Shown: positions 37,712-46,507, counted from the stretch's first letter. The stretch is 64,000 nt of DNA from Thermovorax subterraneus (GCA_021608145.1 JAKIHM010000001.1:124001-188000), one strand, 5' to 3'. Made by a program: numbers and translations. Notes: generated by a model not told the origin, from the letters alone.

Positions 37712-38479
37712 GTGAAATTGATTATAGCCAAAGATTACGCAGAAATGAGCAAAAAGGCCGCGCAAATAATAGCTGAGGAAATAAAGAAAAAGCCGAATCT
37801 AGTGCTCGGCCTTGCGACGGGCGCAACGCCGGTTGGGACTTATCGGGAACTTGTAAAGATGTACAAAAACGGCGAGGTCGACTTTTCCCGGGTAATAACC
37901 TTCAACCTCGACGAATACCTAGGCCTTTCTCACGATGACGAACGCAGCTATCATTACTACATGTACTCCAATTTCTTCGACCACGTCAACGTAAAGCCGG
38001 AAAACATTCACATACCGAACGGTGTTGCAGAGGACATAGATGAAGAATGCCGTCGCTACGACGAAGCTATAGAAAAGGCGGGAGGTATCGACCTTCAGCT
38101 CCTGGGAATAGGCGTCAACGGCCACATCGGGTTTAACGAGCCGGGAGATGAGCTTTTGACTGACACCCATGTCACCAATCTCGCGCCCGATACTATTAAG
38201 GCCAACGCCCGGTTTTTCGAAAGCATTGACCAGGTCCCAAAGAAGGCTATAACCGTGGGACTCGGGACCATAATGAAGGCAAAGAAGATAATTCTCCTTG
38301 CAAGCGGAAGGGAAAAGGCAAAAATAATGGCGGAGCTTTTGGATGAGGACGCCGTTTCAACGAAGGTACCGGCTTCGTTTTTGCTGCTGCACCGGGACGT
38401 CACCATAATAATGGACGAGGATGCCGCGGAAGTCTACCGCGGGAAAAAGGGCGGTGCACAGGACACCGCCGGAAGGTAG
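37712..38479 (+). CDS. nagB: Glucosamine-6-phosphate deaminase NagB
   Basis: A 255-residue enzyme turning glucosamine-6-P into fructose-6-P and ammonia. Signatures: [43 protein letters not shown] (active-site Asp/His region) and [16 protein letters not shown] start with AGGGGGG upstream, 11 bases after the regulator stop. Confidence 0.96.
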   Translation: MKLIIAKDYAEMSKKAAQIIAEEIKKKPNLVLGLATGATPVGTYRELVKMYKNGEVDFSRVITFNLDEYLGLSHDDERSYHYYMYSNFFDHVNVKPENIHIPNGVAEDIDEECRRYDEAIEKAGGIDLQLLGIGVNGHIGFNEPGDELLTDTHVTNLAPDTIKANARFFESIDQVPKKAITVGLGTIMKAKKIILLASGREKAKIMAELLDEDAVSTKVPASFLLLHRDVTIIMDEDAAEVYRGKKGGAQDTAGR

Positions 38480-38487
38480 GTGAAAAT

Positions 38488-38934
38488 ATGAATCTGGTCG
38501 TGAAAAATGCAAGGGTAATAACGCCGTACGAGATTTTAGAAGGGCATGCGGTTCTGGTAAGGAATGGCATAATCTTCGATATCAAGAAGGACTTGCCCGA
38601 AGAAGGCGCCGATGCTGTAGTGGATGCAAGGGGATATTACCTGGGGCCGGGCTTTATCGACATCCACAACCACGGAAACTGCGGCAAGGACTTCATGGAC
38701 GCATCATTCGAGGCTTATGAGACCATGGCAAGGTTCCATTTGACCCACGGTGTCACCGGGTTTTTAGCTACCGTAATGACCGCGTCTTTCGCCGAAATGA
38801 AAAGGGCCCTTTCTGTGGCGGCAAGGTACATGAGAGAACAAAGCGGCGGGAAAAAGCGAGGATGCTCGGGATATATCTGGAGGGGCCCTATTTTTCACCG
38901 AAAAAAAAGGGGGCCCAACCTCCCGAACATATAA
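38488..38934 (+). CDS. nagA: NagA, N-terminal part (frameshifted gene)
   Basis: Encodes the first ~123 residues of N-acetylglucosamine-6-phosphate deacetylase: the metal-binding GPGFIDIHNHGNCGKDFMDA and the HGVTGFLATVMTA strand. After the A5 run at 38851-38855 the frame leaves the family sequence and ends in 25 unrelated residues. The family sequence continues in another frame from 38856. One more A in the run would join the halves. Start ATG 38488 follows GGTGAAAAT after nagB. Confidence 0.8.
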   Translation: MNLVVKNARVITPYEILEGHAVLVRNGIIFDIKKDLPEEGADAVVDARGYYLGPGFIDIHNHGNCGKDFMDASFEAYETMARFHLTHGVTGFLATVMTASFAEMKRALSVAARYMREQSGGKKRGCSGYIWRGPIFHRKKRGPNLPNI

Positions 38935-39650
38935 GAAAACCGGACGTAAAAGAGCTGCAAGAATTGACAGAGGCTTCCTGCGGTACCGTAAGAGTCGTGT
39001 CCCTCGCCCCTGAGGTGGAGGGAGCCGAAAACGCGATTGAGTTTTTGAAAGAAAAGGGGATTACCGTTGCTATGGGGCATACCGATGCCACGTACGAAGA
39101 GGCAAAAAGAGGTATAGAGCTCGGTATAACCCTTGCTACCCATACCTTCAACGGCATGAGGGGGTTTGAACACCGGGAGCCGGGTGCCGTGGGGGCATGT
39201 CTAACCGACGACAGGGTATACTGCGAGATAATATGCGACGGGATACACCTCAGCAAGGCCACCGTAGACCTTATAATCCGCGCCAAAGGCAGGGAAAAGG
39301 TTGTGCTGGTGTCGGACGCTATGATGGCGGCCGGGCTTTCCGATGGCGAATACACCCTTGGAGGGCAGAGGGTTTTTGTGAAAGGCGGGAGGGCGGCTTT
39401 GGCCGATGGCACTATCGCCGGCTCTACCCTTACCCTTGACAGGGCTGTAAGTTACTTGGTAAAGGAACTAGGGTTGCCGCTAAAAGATGCTGTCCGGATG
39501 GCGAGTTTAAATCCAGCGAGGGCCTGCGGGCTTGCCGGCAAGAAGGGCAGCATAGAGGTGGGGAAAGATGCCGACATGGTGATATTTGACGACAACCTGG
39601 ATATAAAAACTGTCATAGTGGGAGGAGAAGTTTTTAATTTTCGAAGTTGA
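38862..39650 (+). CDS. nagA: NagA, C-terminal part (frameshifted gene)
   Basis: About 262 residues with the rest of N-acetylglucosamine-6-phosphate deacetylase: YLEGPYFSPKKKGAQPPE (metal-binding Glu), TVAMGHTDATYEEA and THTFNGMRGFEHREPGA (metal-site His residues), CDGIHLSKATVDL and LVSDAMMAAGL (catalytic Asp). No ribosome-binding site fits the ATG at 38862, so it is probably not a separate protein. The complete gene would span 38488-39650, about 387 residues, the normal size. Confidence 0.8.
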   Translation: MLGIYLEGPYFSPKKKGAQPPEHIRKPDVKELQELTEASCGTVRVVSLAPEVEGAENAIEFLKEKGITVAMGHTDATYEEAKRGIELGITLATHTFNGMRGFEHREPGAVGACLTDDRVYCEIICDGIHLSKATVDLIIRAKGREKVVLVSDAMMAAGLSDGEYTLGGQRVFVKGGRAALADGTIAGSTLTLDRAVSYLVKELGLPLKDAVRMASLNPARACGLAGKKGSIEVGKDADMVIFDDNLDIKTVIVGGEVFNFRS

Positions 39651-39658
39651 AATCGGAC

Positions 39659-40393
39659 TTAAAAGTGCCCGCCCGATTCGTTTAACATGCGGTCCCTGAC
39701 TGTCGGGGACTTTTTTTCTCCTTCAGGTGAAAAGCGGTTCGTGCCCCAGACGCCGAGAAGAATCATAAAGGCCCCTGCAGCATGGGTCAGAGCGAAGGGT
39801 TCATTGCGGAAGACTACCCCTGCGAGAACCGAGATGACCGTGGTGAGATTGGAAAACACAGCCGAACGGGAGGCCGGGAGCCTCGAAAGCGAGTAATTTA
39901 CGAGGAAAAAGGCTACAACCGATGAGAAAAGTCCAAGGTACAAAAGGGCGAAAATCACCTGGGGATCAAAAAGCGGGGCAAAATAATCGGCGGCTTTACC
40001 GGACCTCAGATGAAAAATAAATCCGGCTCCGTTGAAAAAGATTGCCCCAATCCACATCATGACGAAAGTAATCTCGAAGGGCGAGTAATTCGATGAAAAT
40101 TTTCTGCTGAAGATATTAAAAAATGCAGCGGATATGACGGCACCCAAGAGCAAGATAAGTCCTACCTTGCTGCCGTTTGTATCGCATGCTCCTTGCGATG
40201 AGGCAATGACCATCACCCCTGCTACCGAAAGCAAGGTGAAAAATATCTGGGGGGCGCTAAGCTTTTCCTTCAATATTAGAGCTCCCAGGACTGCGACGAA
40301 TATGGGTATGAGGGCAATCATAAGGCCCGCCTGGGAGGAAGTGGTGTGCTTCACTCCAAGGGTTTCAAATAGAAAATAGCATACCGGCTCCAA
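39659..40393 (-). CDS. DMT/EamA permease, C-terminal part (frameshifted gene)
   Basis: About 244 residues with seven or so membrane segments of a 10-segment drug/metabolite transporter: VKHTTSSQAGLMIALIPIFVA and LKEKLSAPQIFFTLLSVAGVMVI end the first EamA unit, and the second unit runs from GLILLLGAVISAAFF to HAAGAFMILLGVWG. The first part of the gene is in another frame (40351-40620). Substrate unknown. It is convergent with the nag operon, with its stop eight bases from the end of nagA. Confidence 0.75.
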   Translation of the reverse strand: MEPVCYFLFETLGVKHTTSSQAGLMIALIPIFVAVLGALILKEKLSAPQIFFTLLSVAGVMVIASSQGACDTNGSKVGLILLLGAVISAAFFNIFSRKFSSNYSPFEITFVMMWIGAIFFNGAGFIFHLRSGKAADYFAPLFDPQVIFALLYLGLFSSVVAFFLVNYSLSRLPASRSAVFSNLTTVISVLAGVVFRNEPFALTHAAGAFMILLGVWGTNRFSPEGEKKSPTVRDRMLNESGGHF

Positions 40394-40620
40394 AAGCGAA
40401 ACAAAAAAAGCGGCTTGAGACTCTTGCCTTTAAAAGATACGCGCACGATGCCCAGTGCAGCAATTAAAGCAACTGCCAAAGCTGCCACGGCGAACCTGAA
40501 ACCTATGAACTTTATTGGGTCAACTTTATCGAGAGCATTTTTTGTAAAAAGGAAAGAAAACCCAAAAATTGTAGAAAAACCTATTCCCGCAAGATACCCT
40601 TTTATTTTTTCTGCCTTCAT
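40351..40620 (-). CDS. DMT/EamA permease, N-terminal part (frameshifted gene)
   Basis: Starts at an ATG with AGGTGAT upstream and gives two membrane segments (YLAGIGFSTIFGFSFLFTK, FAVAALAVALIAALGIV) before leaving the family sequence at the A7 run at 40403-40409 (T7 on the coding strand). One more T would continue it into the longer frame, giving an intact permease of about 310 residues spanning 39659-40620. Confidence 0.75.
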   Translation of the reverse strand: MKAEKIKGYLAGIGFSTIFGFSFLFTKNALDKVDPIKFIGFRFAVAALAVALIAALGIVRVSFKGKSLKPLFLFRFWSRYAIFYLKPLE

Positions 40621-40744
40621 AACATCACCTGGAAATATATTAACATAAAAATTTCCGTTTTGGCAAAGAAAAAGGAATTAAAAAAAGTAAATAGGATTTT
40701 ATAGCAAAATTTTAACTAAAGCATAGATTTGAAAACCGAAATGT

Positions 40745-40753
40745 TGCTATAAT
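40745..40753 (+). promoter_or_regulatory. Extended -10 promoter of the antiterminator gene
   Basis: TG-C-TATAAT: a perfect -10 hexamer with the TGn extension, about 50 bases before the glcT-like gene. No good -35 is placed 17 bases upstream, which the extended -10 can compensate. Confidence 0.45.
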
Positions 40754-40802
40754 AAACTATAAAGCCTAAAACTTCAGGATAATATAGCTGGGGGAGTTGA
40801 CT

Positions 40803-41654
40803 TTGACAGCTTACACCGTGATAAAATCCTTCAACAACAACGTGGTGCTCGCAAAAGACGAAAAAACCAAAGAAGAGGCGGTGCTGGTCGGAAGGGGCAT
40901 AGGCTTTAACGTCCGCCCCGGAGACAAGGTGGATGAAACAAAAATAGAAAAGGTATTTTATTTTTTCGACAGGGACCAGTTCAGGCAATATGAAACTGTC
41001 GTAAGCCGCATAGATAAGCGTGTAATCGGAGTCGCCGAAGAGATAATAGCCATGGCATGTAGAGAATTTAAAACTCCCCTTAACGAGCACATACACGTGG
41101 CTTTGGCGGATCACATAAATTTCACCCTGGAGCGCCTCGCCGGAGGTCTTGAAATAAATAACCCTTTTCTCGACGAGATAAAGGTGCTGTATCCCGAGGA
41201 CTACGAGCTCGCCTGCAAAGCGGCGATGCTCATACAGGAAAGATTTGGAGTTGAAATTCCCGATGGAGAAAAGGGCTTTATAGCGATGCACATCCACTCT
41301 GCCAAGTCGAACAGGGAAATCTCCAAGACCGTGAAATACGCTTCGATGATAAACAAAATGATAGAGATAATTGAAGAGGAACTGGGGGAAAAAATCGAGA
41401 GGGATGGCATAAATTATGCGAGATTACTAGTGCACCTGAGGTTTACATTGGAGAGGATAGATAAGGACATTCCCATAAAGAACCCGCTTCTTGCCAATAT
41501 AAAAAAGGAGTTCCGTGGGAGCTATGATATAGCTAAAAAGCTAGGTAATTTTATTTACAATCGCATGGGCAAAAAAGTTCCTGAAGATGAGCTGGGGTAT
41601 CTTGCGCTGCATATCCACAGAATAAGCTTGTCTTTATCCGGAGAACAATTGTGA
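40803..41654 (+). CDS. glcT: BglG/GlcT-family transcription antiterminator
   Basis: A 283-residue protein: an N-terminal RNA-binding CAT domain (residues 1-57, VIKSFNNNVVLAKDE, VLVGRGIGF) and two PTS-regulated PRD domains (NEHIHVALADHINFTLERL with its His, IAMHIHSAKS; LLVHLRFTLERI, LALHIHRI). Members bind an RNA antiterminator to allow transcription of PTS genes and are controlled by phosphorylation from EII proteins. TTG 40803 lies six bases after GGGGGAG. A matching RNA target is present before the PTS gene at 46.7 kb, which supports the GlcT assignment although the genes are 5 kb apart. Confidence 0.88.
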   Translation: MTAYTVIKSFNNNVVLAKDEKTKEEAVLVGRGIGFNVRPGDKVDETKIEKVFYFFDRDQFRQYETVVSRIDKRVIGVAEEIIAMACREFKTPLNEHIHVALADHINFTLERLAGGLEINNPFLDEIKVLYPEDYELACKAAMLIQERFGVEIPDGEKGFIAMHIHSAKSNREISKTVKYASMINKMIEIIEEELGEKIERDGINYARLLVHLRFTLERIDKDIPIKNPLLANIKKEFRGSYDIAKKLGNFIYNRMGKKVPEDELGYLALHIHRISLSLSGEQL

Positions 41655-41670
41655 TCCTCGTCCAGTAATA

Positions 41671-41763
41671 TTGTATCAATATTAGACAATTTTTATCTTT
41701 ATTTTTTTGCCCAAAATGTATCAATATGAGACAATATATTAAAGTTGTTTCATATTGATACGA
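41671..41763. promoter_or_regulatory. Three enhancer (UAS) repeats for a sigma-54 activator
   Basis: TTGTATCAATATTAGACAA (41671-41689), ATGTATCAATATGAGACAA (41716-41734) and, inverted, TTGTTTCATATTGATACGA (41745-41763) share the imperfect palindrome TGTMTCA-N3-TGAKACA. They lie 60-170 bases before a -24/-12 promoter, the usual place for binding sites of enhancer-binding proteins. The likely protein is the PAS-AAA-HTH regulator at 45130. Confidence 0.8.
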
Positions 41764-41824
41764 ATTTTATTTTTTTGCAATTATTATGCCTATGTAAAAT
41801 CGCGAAAAGTCAAAATTGAGATTG

Positions 41825-41840
41825 TGGCATGAAGATTGCA
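41825..41840 (+). promoter_or_regulatory. Sigma-54 (-24/-12) promoter of the tryptophanase operon
   Basis: TGGCAT-N5-TTGCA matches the sigma-54 consensus TGGCAC-N5-TTGCA at 10 of 11 fixed positions, with GG and GC at the correct distance. The transcription start would be near 41851, 42 bases before the tryptophanase ATG. Confidence 0.85.
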
Positions 41841-41892
41841 AGTAAAACTTTATCGAACGTAAAAAATTTATAAACCAAAAGGAGGCATTAAG

Positions 41893-43284
41893 ATGATGCT
41901 GGACGACCTAACAAGGATGGCGGAACCCTACAGGATAAAGATGGTGGAACCTTTAAAGATACTGAAGAGGGAGGAGAGAATCGAAAAAATAAAAGAAGCG
42001 GGATATAACCCCTTCATGTTGAAATCGGAAGATGTATACATCGACCTTTTGACCGACAGCGGCACATCAGCAATGAGCGATTACCAGTGGGCCGGAATGA
42101 TGTTGGGCGATGAGGCTTACGCCGGGAGCAGGAACTACATCCACCTATGCGAAGTGGTAAAGGATGTATTCGGATACAATTACACCGTCCCCACCCATCA
42201 GGGCAGGGGTGCTGAAAAGGTCCTGTTTCCCCTCCTCATTAAAAAAGGGCAGTACGTTTTAGGAAACATGCACTTTGATACGACGAAAGCCCATATAGAA
42301 TTGGCAGGAGGCATTGCCAAGAATTTTGTGATAAAAGAAGCTGAAGATACGGAGAATTACCATCCATTCAAGGGGAATTTTGACATAGAGAAGATGGAAG
42401 CCTTCATAAAAGAAGTTGGCCCCGAAAATGTAGCTTTCATCCTTGCTACGGTAACGTGCAACAGCGCAGGCGGCCAGCCGGTATCCATGGAGAATATCAA
42501 GGAAGTCAAAAAGGTAGCGGATAAATACGGCATAAGGTTCTTTATAGATGCTGCGAGGTTTGCAGAAAACGCGTATTTTATAAAGGAAAGAGAAAAGGGC
42601 TATGAGAATAAGACTATAAAAGAGATCGTAAGGGAGATGTTCTCCTACGCGGAAGGCTTTACCATGTCGGCGAAGAAGGATGCCCTCGTGAATATCGGAG
42701 GTATGATAGCGATTAAAGACGACGAAGAACTTTACAAGAAAGTACAGCAGATGGTAGTTCCCATGGAAGGGTTTGTTACCTACGGCGGCCTTGCAGGAAG
42801 GGACATGGAAGCTATGGCCCGCGGTTTGGAGGAGGTTTTAGATGAAAACTACCTCTACTGGCGGGTGAACCAGGTCAAATACCTCGGAGACAAACTCAGG
42901 AAGGCAGGCATACCCATCCAATATCCCACCGGTGGACACGCGGTGTTCATAGACGGCAAAAAGTTCCTGCCTCACATCCCACAGAACCAGTACCCATCCC
43001 AAGTGATTTGTGTAGAACTTTACATTGAAGCGGGAATAAGGGCGGTAGAAGTAGGAACCCTGCTCGCTGGGAGAGACCCGATAACGAAAGAGGAAATACT
43101 TCCGGCGATGGATTTCGTCAGGCTAACCATACCGAGGAGGGTTTACACCAACAGCCACATGGATGTAATTGCCGAAGCTGTAAAAAGGGTCTACGCAAGA
43201 AGGGAATCCTTAAAAGGTCTCAGGTTAGTCTACGAGCCACCGGTGCTCAGGCACTTCCTCGCAAGATTGGAACCGGTTGAATAA
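41893..43284 (+). CDS. tnaA: Tryptophanase (tryptophan indole-lyase)
   Basis: A 463-residue PLP enzyme of the beta-eliminating lyase family. The PLP Lys is in [14 protein letters not shown] (about K262). Two residues separate tryptophanase from tyrosine phenol-lyase: here Asp (D129, in [10 protein letters not shown]) and Val (V387, in GIRAVEVG) stand where tyrosine phenol-lyase has Thr and Arg, so the tryptophanase assignment is favoured, although segments such as [14 protein letters not shown] resemble tyrosine phenol-lyase. It would cleave tryptophan to indole, pyruvate and ammonia. AAAGGAGG precedes the ATG. Co-transcribed with the NSS transporter and controlled from a sigma-54 promoter. 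Confidence 0.9.
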   Translation: MMLDDLTRMAEPYRIKMVEPLKILKREERIEKIKEAGYNPFMLKSEDVYIDLLTDSGTSAMSDYQWAGMMLGDEAYAGSRNYIHLCEVVKDVFGYNYTVPTHQGRGAEKVLFPLLIKKGQYVLGNMHFDTTKAHIELAGGIAKNFVIKEAEDTENYHPFKGNFDIEKMEAFIKEVGPENVAFILATVTCNSAGGQPVSMENIKEVKKVADKYGIRFFIDAARFAENAYFIKEREKGYENKTIKEIVREMFSYAEGFTMSAKKDALVNIGGMIAIKDDEELYKKVQQMVVPMEGFVTYGGLAGRDMEAMARGLEEVLDENYLYWRVNQVKYLGDKLRKAGIPIQYPTGGHAVFIDGKKFLPHIPQNQYPSQVICVELYIEAGIRAVEVGTLLAGRDPITKEEILPAMDFVRLTIPRRVYTNSHMDVIAEAVKRVYARRESLKGLRLVYEPPVLRHFLARLEPVE

Positions 43285-43313
43285 TTAAAAATAAAAAATT
43301 TAGGGGTGAGGTT

Positions 43314-44846
43314 ATGGAAAATTTTGAAAGGGATCAGTGGAGGTCAAGGGCGGGATTCATCTTTTCAACTGTAGGCGCTGCCGTTGGTCTCGGGAATTTC
43401 TGGCGCTTCCCCTTCATGGCTTATCAAAATGGAGGCGGCGCCTTCATCCTCCCTTATTTCTTCGCGCTCCTTACAGCCGGAGTGCCCCTTATGATAATGG
43501 AGTTTTCCTTCGGGCACAAGATGAGAGGCGGAGCCACCCTTTCTTTTGCAAAACTCGGAAAGAAGTATGAATTTATCGGCTGGTGGCAGACTATGGTGCC
43601 CCTCATCGTAATGTGCTATTATTCGACCATAATCGCCTGGAGCTTGAACTATCTGGTATTTGCCATAACTCAGGCGTGGGGCGCCGACCCAAATGCCTTC
43701 TTCGGCGGAAAATTCTTGGGAGTATCTAGCGGCCCGTGGGACCTGGGAGGATTCAGGTGGAATATAGCTGCAGGGGTTATAATCGTATGGCTTTTGAATT
43801 ACACCATCACCAAAAAAGGAATATCCGGTGGAATTGAAAAAGCCTGCAAGGTGATGACTCCGCTATTGGCAATTTTGATGGTAATCATTACAATAAGAGG
43901 GTTAACCTTACCCGGTGCGGCTTATGGCCTCAACTGGTTTTTAAAGCCCGACTTTTCAAAGATAATGAACGCAAAGGTATGGATAGCTGCTTACGCTCAG
44001 GTGTTCTTTTCCACTACCTTGGCTGTTGGCGTTATGATAGCTTATGCCAGCTACTTGCCGGAAAAGTCCGATATTGTCAACAACTCGTTTATTACGGTAT
44101 TTTCAAACTCCAGCTTCGATTTCATGGCGGGACTTGCCGTATTCAGCATCCTCGGCTATGTCTCGGTGGCTTCGGGAGTGCCCTTTGAAGAGGTAGCGAC
44201 GAGCGGTGCAGGTGTGGCTTTTGTAGCTTTCCCGAAAGCTATAAGTATGCTGCCAATGCCTAAGTTCTTGCAGAGCATTTTCGGAATTATGTTCTTCTTT
44301 GCACTATTCATAGCCGGCATTTCTTCTAGCATATCCATGCTGGAATCCTTTGCTACCGCTGCCCTTGATAAGTACAATATGTCGAAAGAAAGTATAATAA
44401 CGAGAATATCCATCGGCGGATTTTTAGGAAGCATGTTTATCGCTACCGGTGCAGGCGTTCACATCCTTGATATCGTGGACCACTTCGTCGGAAACTACGG
44501 TATAGCCCTCTTGGGGTTAATAGAGGCCATTTTACTGGGGTATGTGTACGGAACCGATAAAATAAAAGAACACGCCAACAGATATTCGGATTTCAAAATA
44601 GGCTGGTGGCTGGACTTCTGCGTGAAGTACCTCGCCCCTGCTATATTGGGTTACATGTTTATACAAAACATTATCAATGAGTTCAAAGCGCCTTATGGCG
44701 GATATCCTATGAGCGCTGTGGTAATTCTCGGCTGGGGTGCGGCGATAGGAATGCTGGTTGCGGCTTTATACCTTTCATCGAGGCCGTGGACCAAAATGGA
44801 CCCCTACTTGCAAACGGGCAAAAAGGTGGTGTCTGAAAATGACTAA
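43314..44846 (+). CDS. Sodium-dependent NSS/SLC6-family transporter, likely for tryptophan
   Basis: A 510-residue protein with about 12 membrane segments. The NSS signature of TM1 is AAVGLGNFWRFPFMAYQNGGGAF (shown in part); TM6 has FFSTTLAVGVMIAYASYL. LeuT-fold transporters couple amino-acid uptake to sodium. It lies 29 bases after tryptophanase in the same operon; the Symbiobacterium TnaT tryptophan transporter belongs to this family, so tryptophan is the likely substrate (inference). A 38-residue MetS-like peptide follows with overlap. Confidence 0.92.
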   Translation: MENFERDQWRSRAGFIFSTVGAAVGLGNFWRFPFMAYQNGGGAFILPYFFALLTAGVPLMIMEFSFGHKMRGGATLSFAKLGKKYEFIGWWQTMVPLIVMCYYSTIIAWSLNYLVFAITQAWGADPNAFFGGKFLGVSSGPWDLGGFRWNIAAGVIIVWLLNYTITKKGISGGIEKACKVMTPLLAILMVIITIRGLTLPGAAYGLNWFLKPDFSKIMNAKVWIAAYAQVFFSTTLAVGVMIAYASYLPEKSDIVNNSFITVFSNSSFDFMAGLAVFSILGYVSVASGVPFEEVATSGAGVAFVAFPKAISMLPMPKFLQSIFGIMFFFALFIAGISSSISMLESFATAALDKYNMSKESIITRISIGGFLGSMFIATGAGVHILDIVDHFVGNYGIALLGLIEAILLGYVYGTDKIKEHANRYSDFKIGWWLDFCVKYLAPAILGYMFIQNIINEFKAPYGGYPMSAVVILGWGAAIGMLVAALYLSSRPWTKMDPYLQTGKKVVSEND

Positions 44847-44955
44847 CGGGGGAATGGAACCCGGCGCGATAGCAATGCTTATTTTCGGCGTTACGCTGCT
44901 CTATGGAGGCCTTGCGCTCTTCATCTCCATAGCTTTAAGAAAGGCAAACAGGTGA
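44839..44955 (+). CDS. MetS-like small membrane subunit of NSS transporter
   Basis: A 38-residue peptide with one membrane helix (AIAMLIFGVTLLYGGLALFISIAL) and a basic tail (RKANR). It overlaps the last bases of the NSS gene, so it is translationally coupled. MetS-type peptides, first described with MetP in Corynebacterium, are needed for some NSS transporters. A second such peptide follows the other NSS gene in this window (58661). Confidence 0.8.
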   Translation: MTNGGMEPGAIAMLIFGVTLLYGGLALFISIALRKANR

Positions 44956-44971
44956 ATTTGTTTGCGGAATA

Positions 44972-45026
44972 AAAAGCCTCTAGAGTTCGGCAACGTAGGG
45001 CTTGCCAGCTCTAGAGGCTCTTTTTT
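44972..45026 (+). terminator. Terminator after the tryptophanase operon
   Basis: AGCCTCTAGAG (44975-44985) pairs perfectly with CTCTAGAGGCT (45009-45019) across a 23-base loop, with an A-run before and six T after. It can act in both directions. Confidence 0.85.
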
Positions 45027-45129
45027 GAGTAGATAATTTATGGAAATAAAAGGAAAAGAGGACTGGTATAGAAATGTGATAAAATAGAAGTACCTGGGCC
45101 TGATATTTGGGGCGGAAAGGGGTGTGCCA

Positions 45130-46488
45130 GTGAAAATCCTTTCCGAAATGATAAATAGCATTGAAATCATTCTAAACCACGTCCATGAGGGAATAGTAAT
45201 TGCCGACAGGGATGGAAAAGTGCTCTATGTAAACGAAGCAAATGAAAGGATCACCGGCCTTGAAAACAGCAAGATTTTGGGGAAATATGTAAAAGATGTG
45301 GCGCCGGAATCCTCCATCCCCGAAGTGATAAAAACCGGGAAGGAAAAGCTCGGGGTAAAGACCCGTGTAAACGACCGGTACGTAATTTCCAATATAGTGC
45401 CTATAAAGGACAAGGAGAGCGACGAATTAATAGGAGCTATCTCGGTCTTTCTGGATATCACGGAACTTGAGACTTTAAACGCAAGGCTTATGAAAGCCCA
45501 AGAAAAGATAAATAAGCTTTCCCTTCAGCTTTCTAGCTTCATAGGAAACGAAGAGCCAATAATTGGCAAGAACGCAAAAATGCAAAAGGCTTTTTCCCTT
45601 GCGTTAAAAGCGGCCAATGTAAATTCTAATGTGCTGATAATAGGGGAAAGCGGCACCGGTAAGGAAGTGGTGGCAAAATTCATCCACGAAAAAGGCACAA
45701 GAAAAAATAAACCCTTCGTTGCGGTAAACTGCGGGGCTATACCCGAAAACCTTTTGGAGAGCGAACTTTTTGGATACGAAGCGGGTGCCTTCACAGGAGC
45801 ATCATCTAAAGGCAAGCCCGGTCTTTTTGAACAGGCAAACGGTGGGACGATTTTCCTCGATGAAATAGGAGATATGCCTTTTGCTTTGCAGGTAAAACTC
45901 TTAAGGGTCTTGCAGGAAAAGGAGATTATGAGGGTAGGGGGTACACAGAAAATAAAACTGGATGTAAGGGTGATAGCAGCTACTAACAGGGATATAGAAA
46001 CGATGGTAAAAGAAAAGAAGTTCAGAGAAGACCTGTATTACCGTTTGAACGTAATAAAAATAGACCTTCCGCCTTTAAGGGAAAGAAAGGAAGACCTCCC
46101 CCTTTACATTTCCTATTTTTTGAACAAACTGTCGTCAAGGCTCGGGAAGGAAAAGCCGAAGGTCACATCATCTGCAATGAAATTGCTTTTGAATTACGAT
46201 TATCCGGGGAACATCAGGGAACTTGAAAATATCCTGGAAAAAAGTCTCATCATCGATGATGACGGCTCGATAACCGTAGAGGACCTGCCCGAGTACCTTC
46301 TAAAGGGAAACACTTATAAATATTTTGATTTGCTTAAAGAGCGATGGCCGAAGCTTTATGAAATAGAAAAAAGCGTTATAGAAGAGAGTATAAGGGTTTT
46401 TAAAAATAAAACGAAGGTTGCGGAAATTCTGGGTATCCCCCGCTCCACCTTATATAGAAAAATAAAGGAATACGGAATAAAATGCTGA
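45130..46488 (+). CDS. Sigma-54-dependent transcriptional activator with PAS domain
   Basis: A 452-residue activator. Residues 8-115 are a PAS domain (HEGIVIADRDGKVLYVNEA), residues about 145-370 an AAA+ domain with Walker A GESGTGKEVV, the sigma-54-contacting GAFTGA loop, Walker B GGTIFLDEIGD and the arginine-finger region, and residues about 415-452 a Fis-type helix-turn-helix (KTKVAEILGIPRSTLYRKI). GTG 45130 follows AAAGGGG. It lies just downstream of the sigma-54-controlled tryptophanase operon and is the best candidate to bind the three upstream repeats; its PAS domain may sense the inducer or redox state. Confidence 0.93.
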   Translation: MKILSEMINSIEIILNHVHEGIVIADRDGKVLYVNEANERITGLENSKILGKYVKDVAPESSIPEVIKTGKEKLGVKTRVNDRYVISNIVPIKDKESDELIGAISVFLDITELETLNARLMKAQEKINKLSLQLSSFIGNEEPIIGKNAKMQKAFSLALKAANVNSNVLIIGESGTGKEVVAKFIHEKGTRKNKPFVAVNCGAIPENLLESELFGYEAGAFTGASSKGKPGLFEQANGGTIFLDEIGDMPFALQVKLLRVLQEKEIMRVGGTQKIKLDVRVIAATNRDIETMVKEKKFREDLYYRLNVIKIDLPPLRERKEDLPLYISYFLNKLSSRLGKEKPKVTSSAMKLLLNYDYPGNIRELENILEKSLIIDDDGSITVEDLPEYLLKGNTYKYFDLLKERWPKLYEIEKSVIEESIRVFKNKTKVAEILGIPRSTLYRKIKEYGIKC

Positions 46489-46507
46489 CGGGGTGTTAAT
46501 TTTCATG

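Noticed and set aside
38882-38916. GGGGCCC hairpin downstream of the nagA frameshift as a frameshift stimulator
   Set aside because: It begins about 25 bases after the slippery run, whereas bacterial -1 stimulators lie 5-9 bases downstream, and the bases code for the conserved YFSPKKKGAQPPE segment.
41893-43284. Tyrosine phenol-lyase instead of tryptophanase
   Set aside because: The two substrate-selecting positions carry Asp and Val (tryptophanase type), not Thr and Arg.
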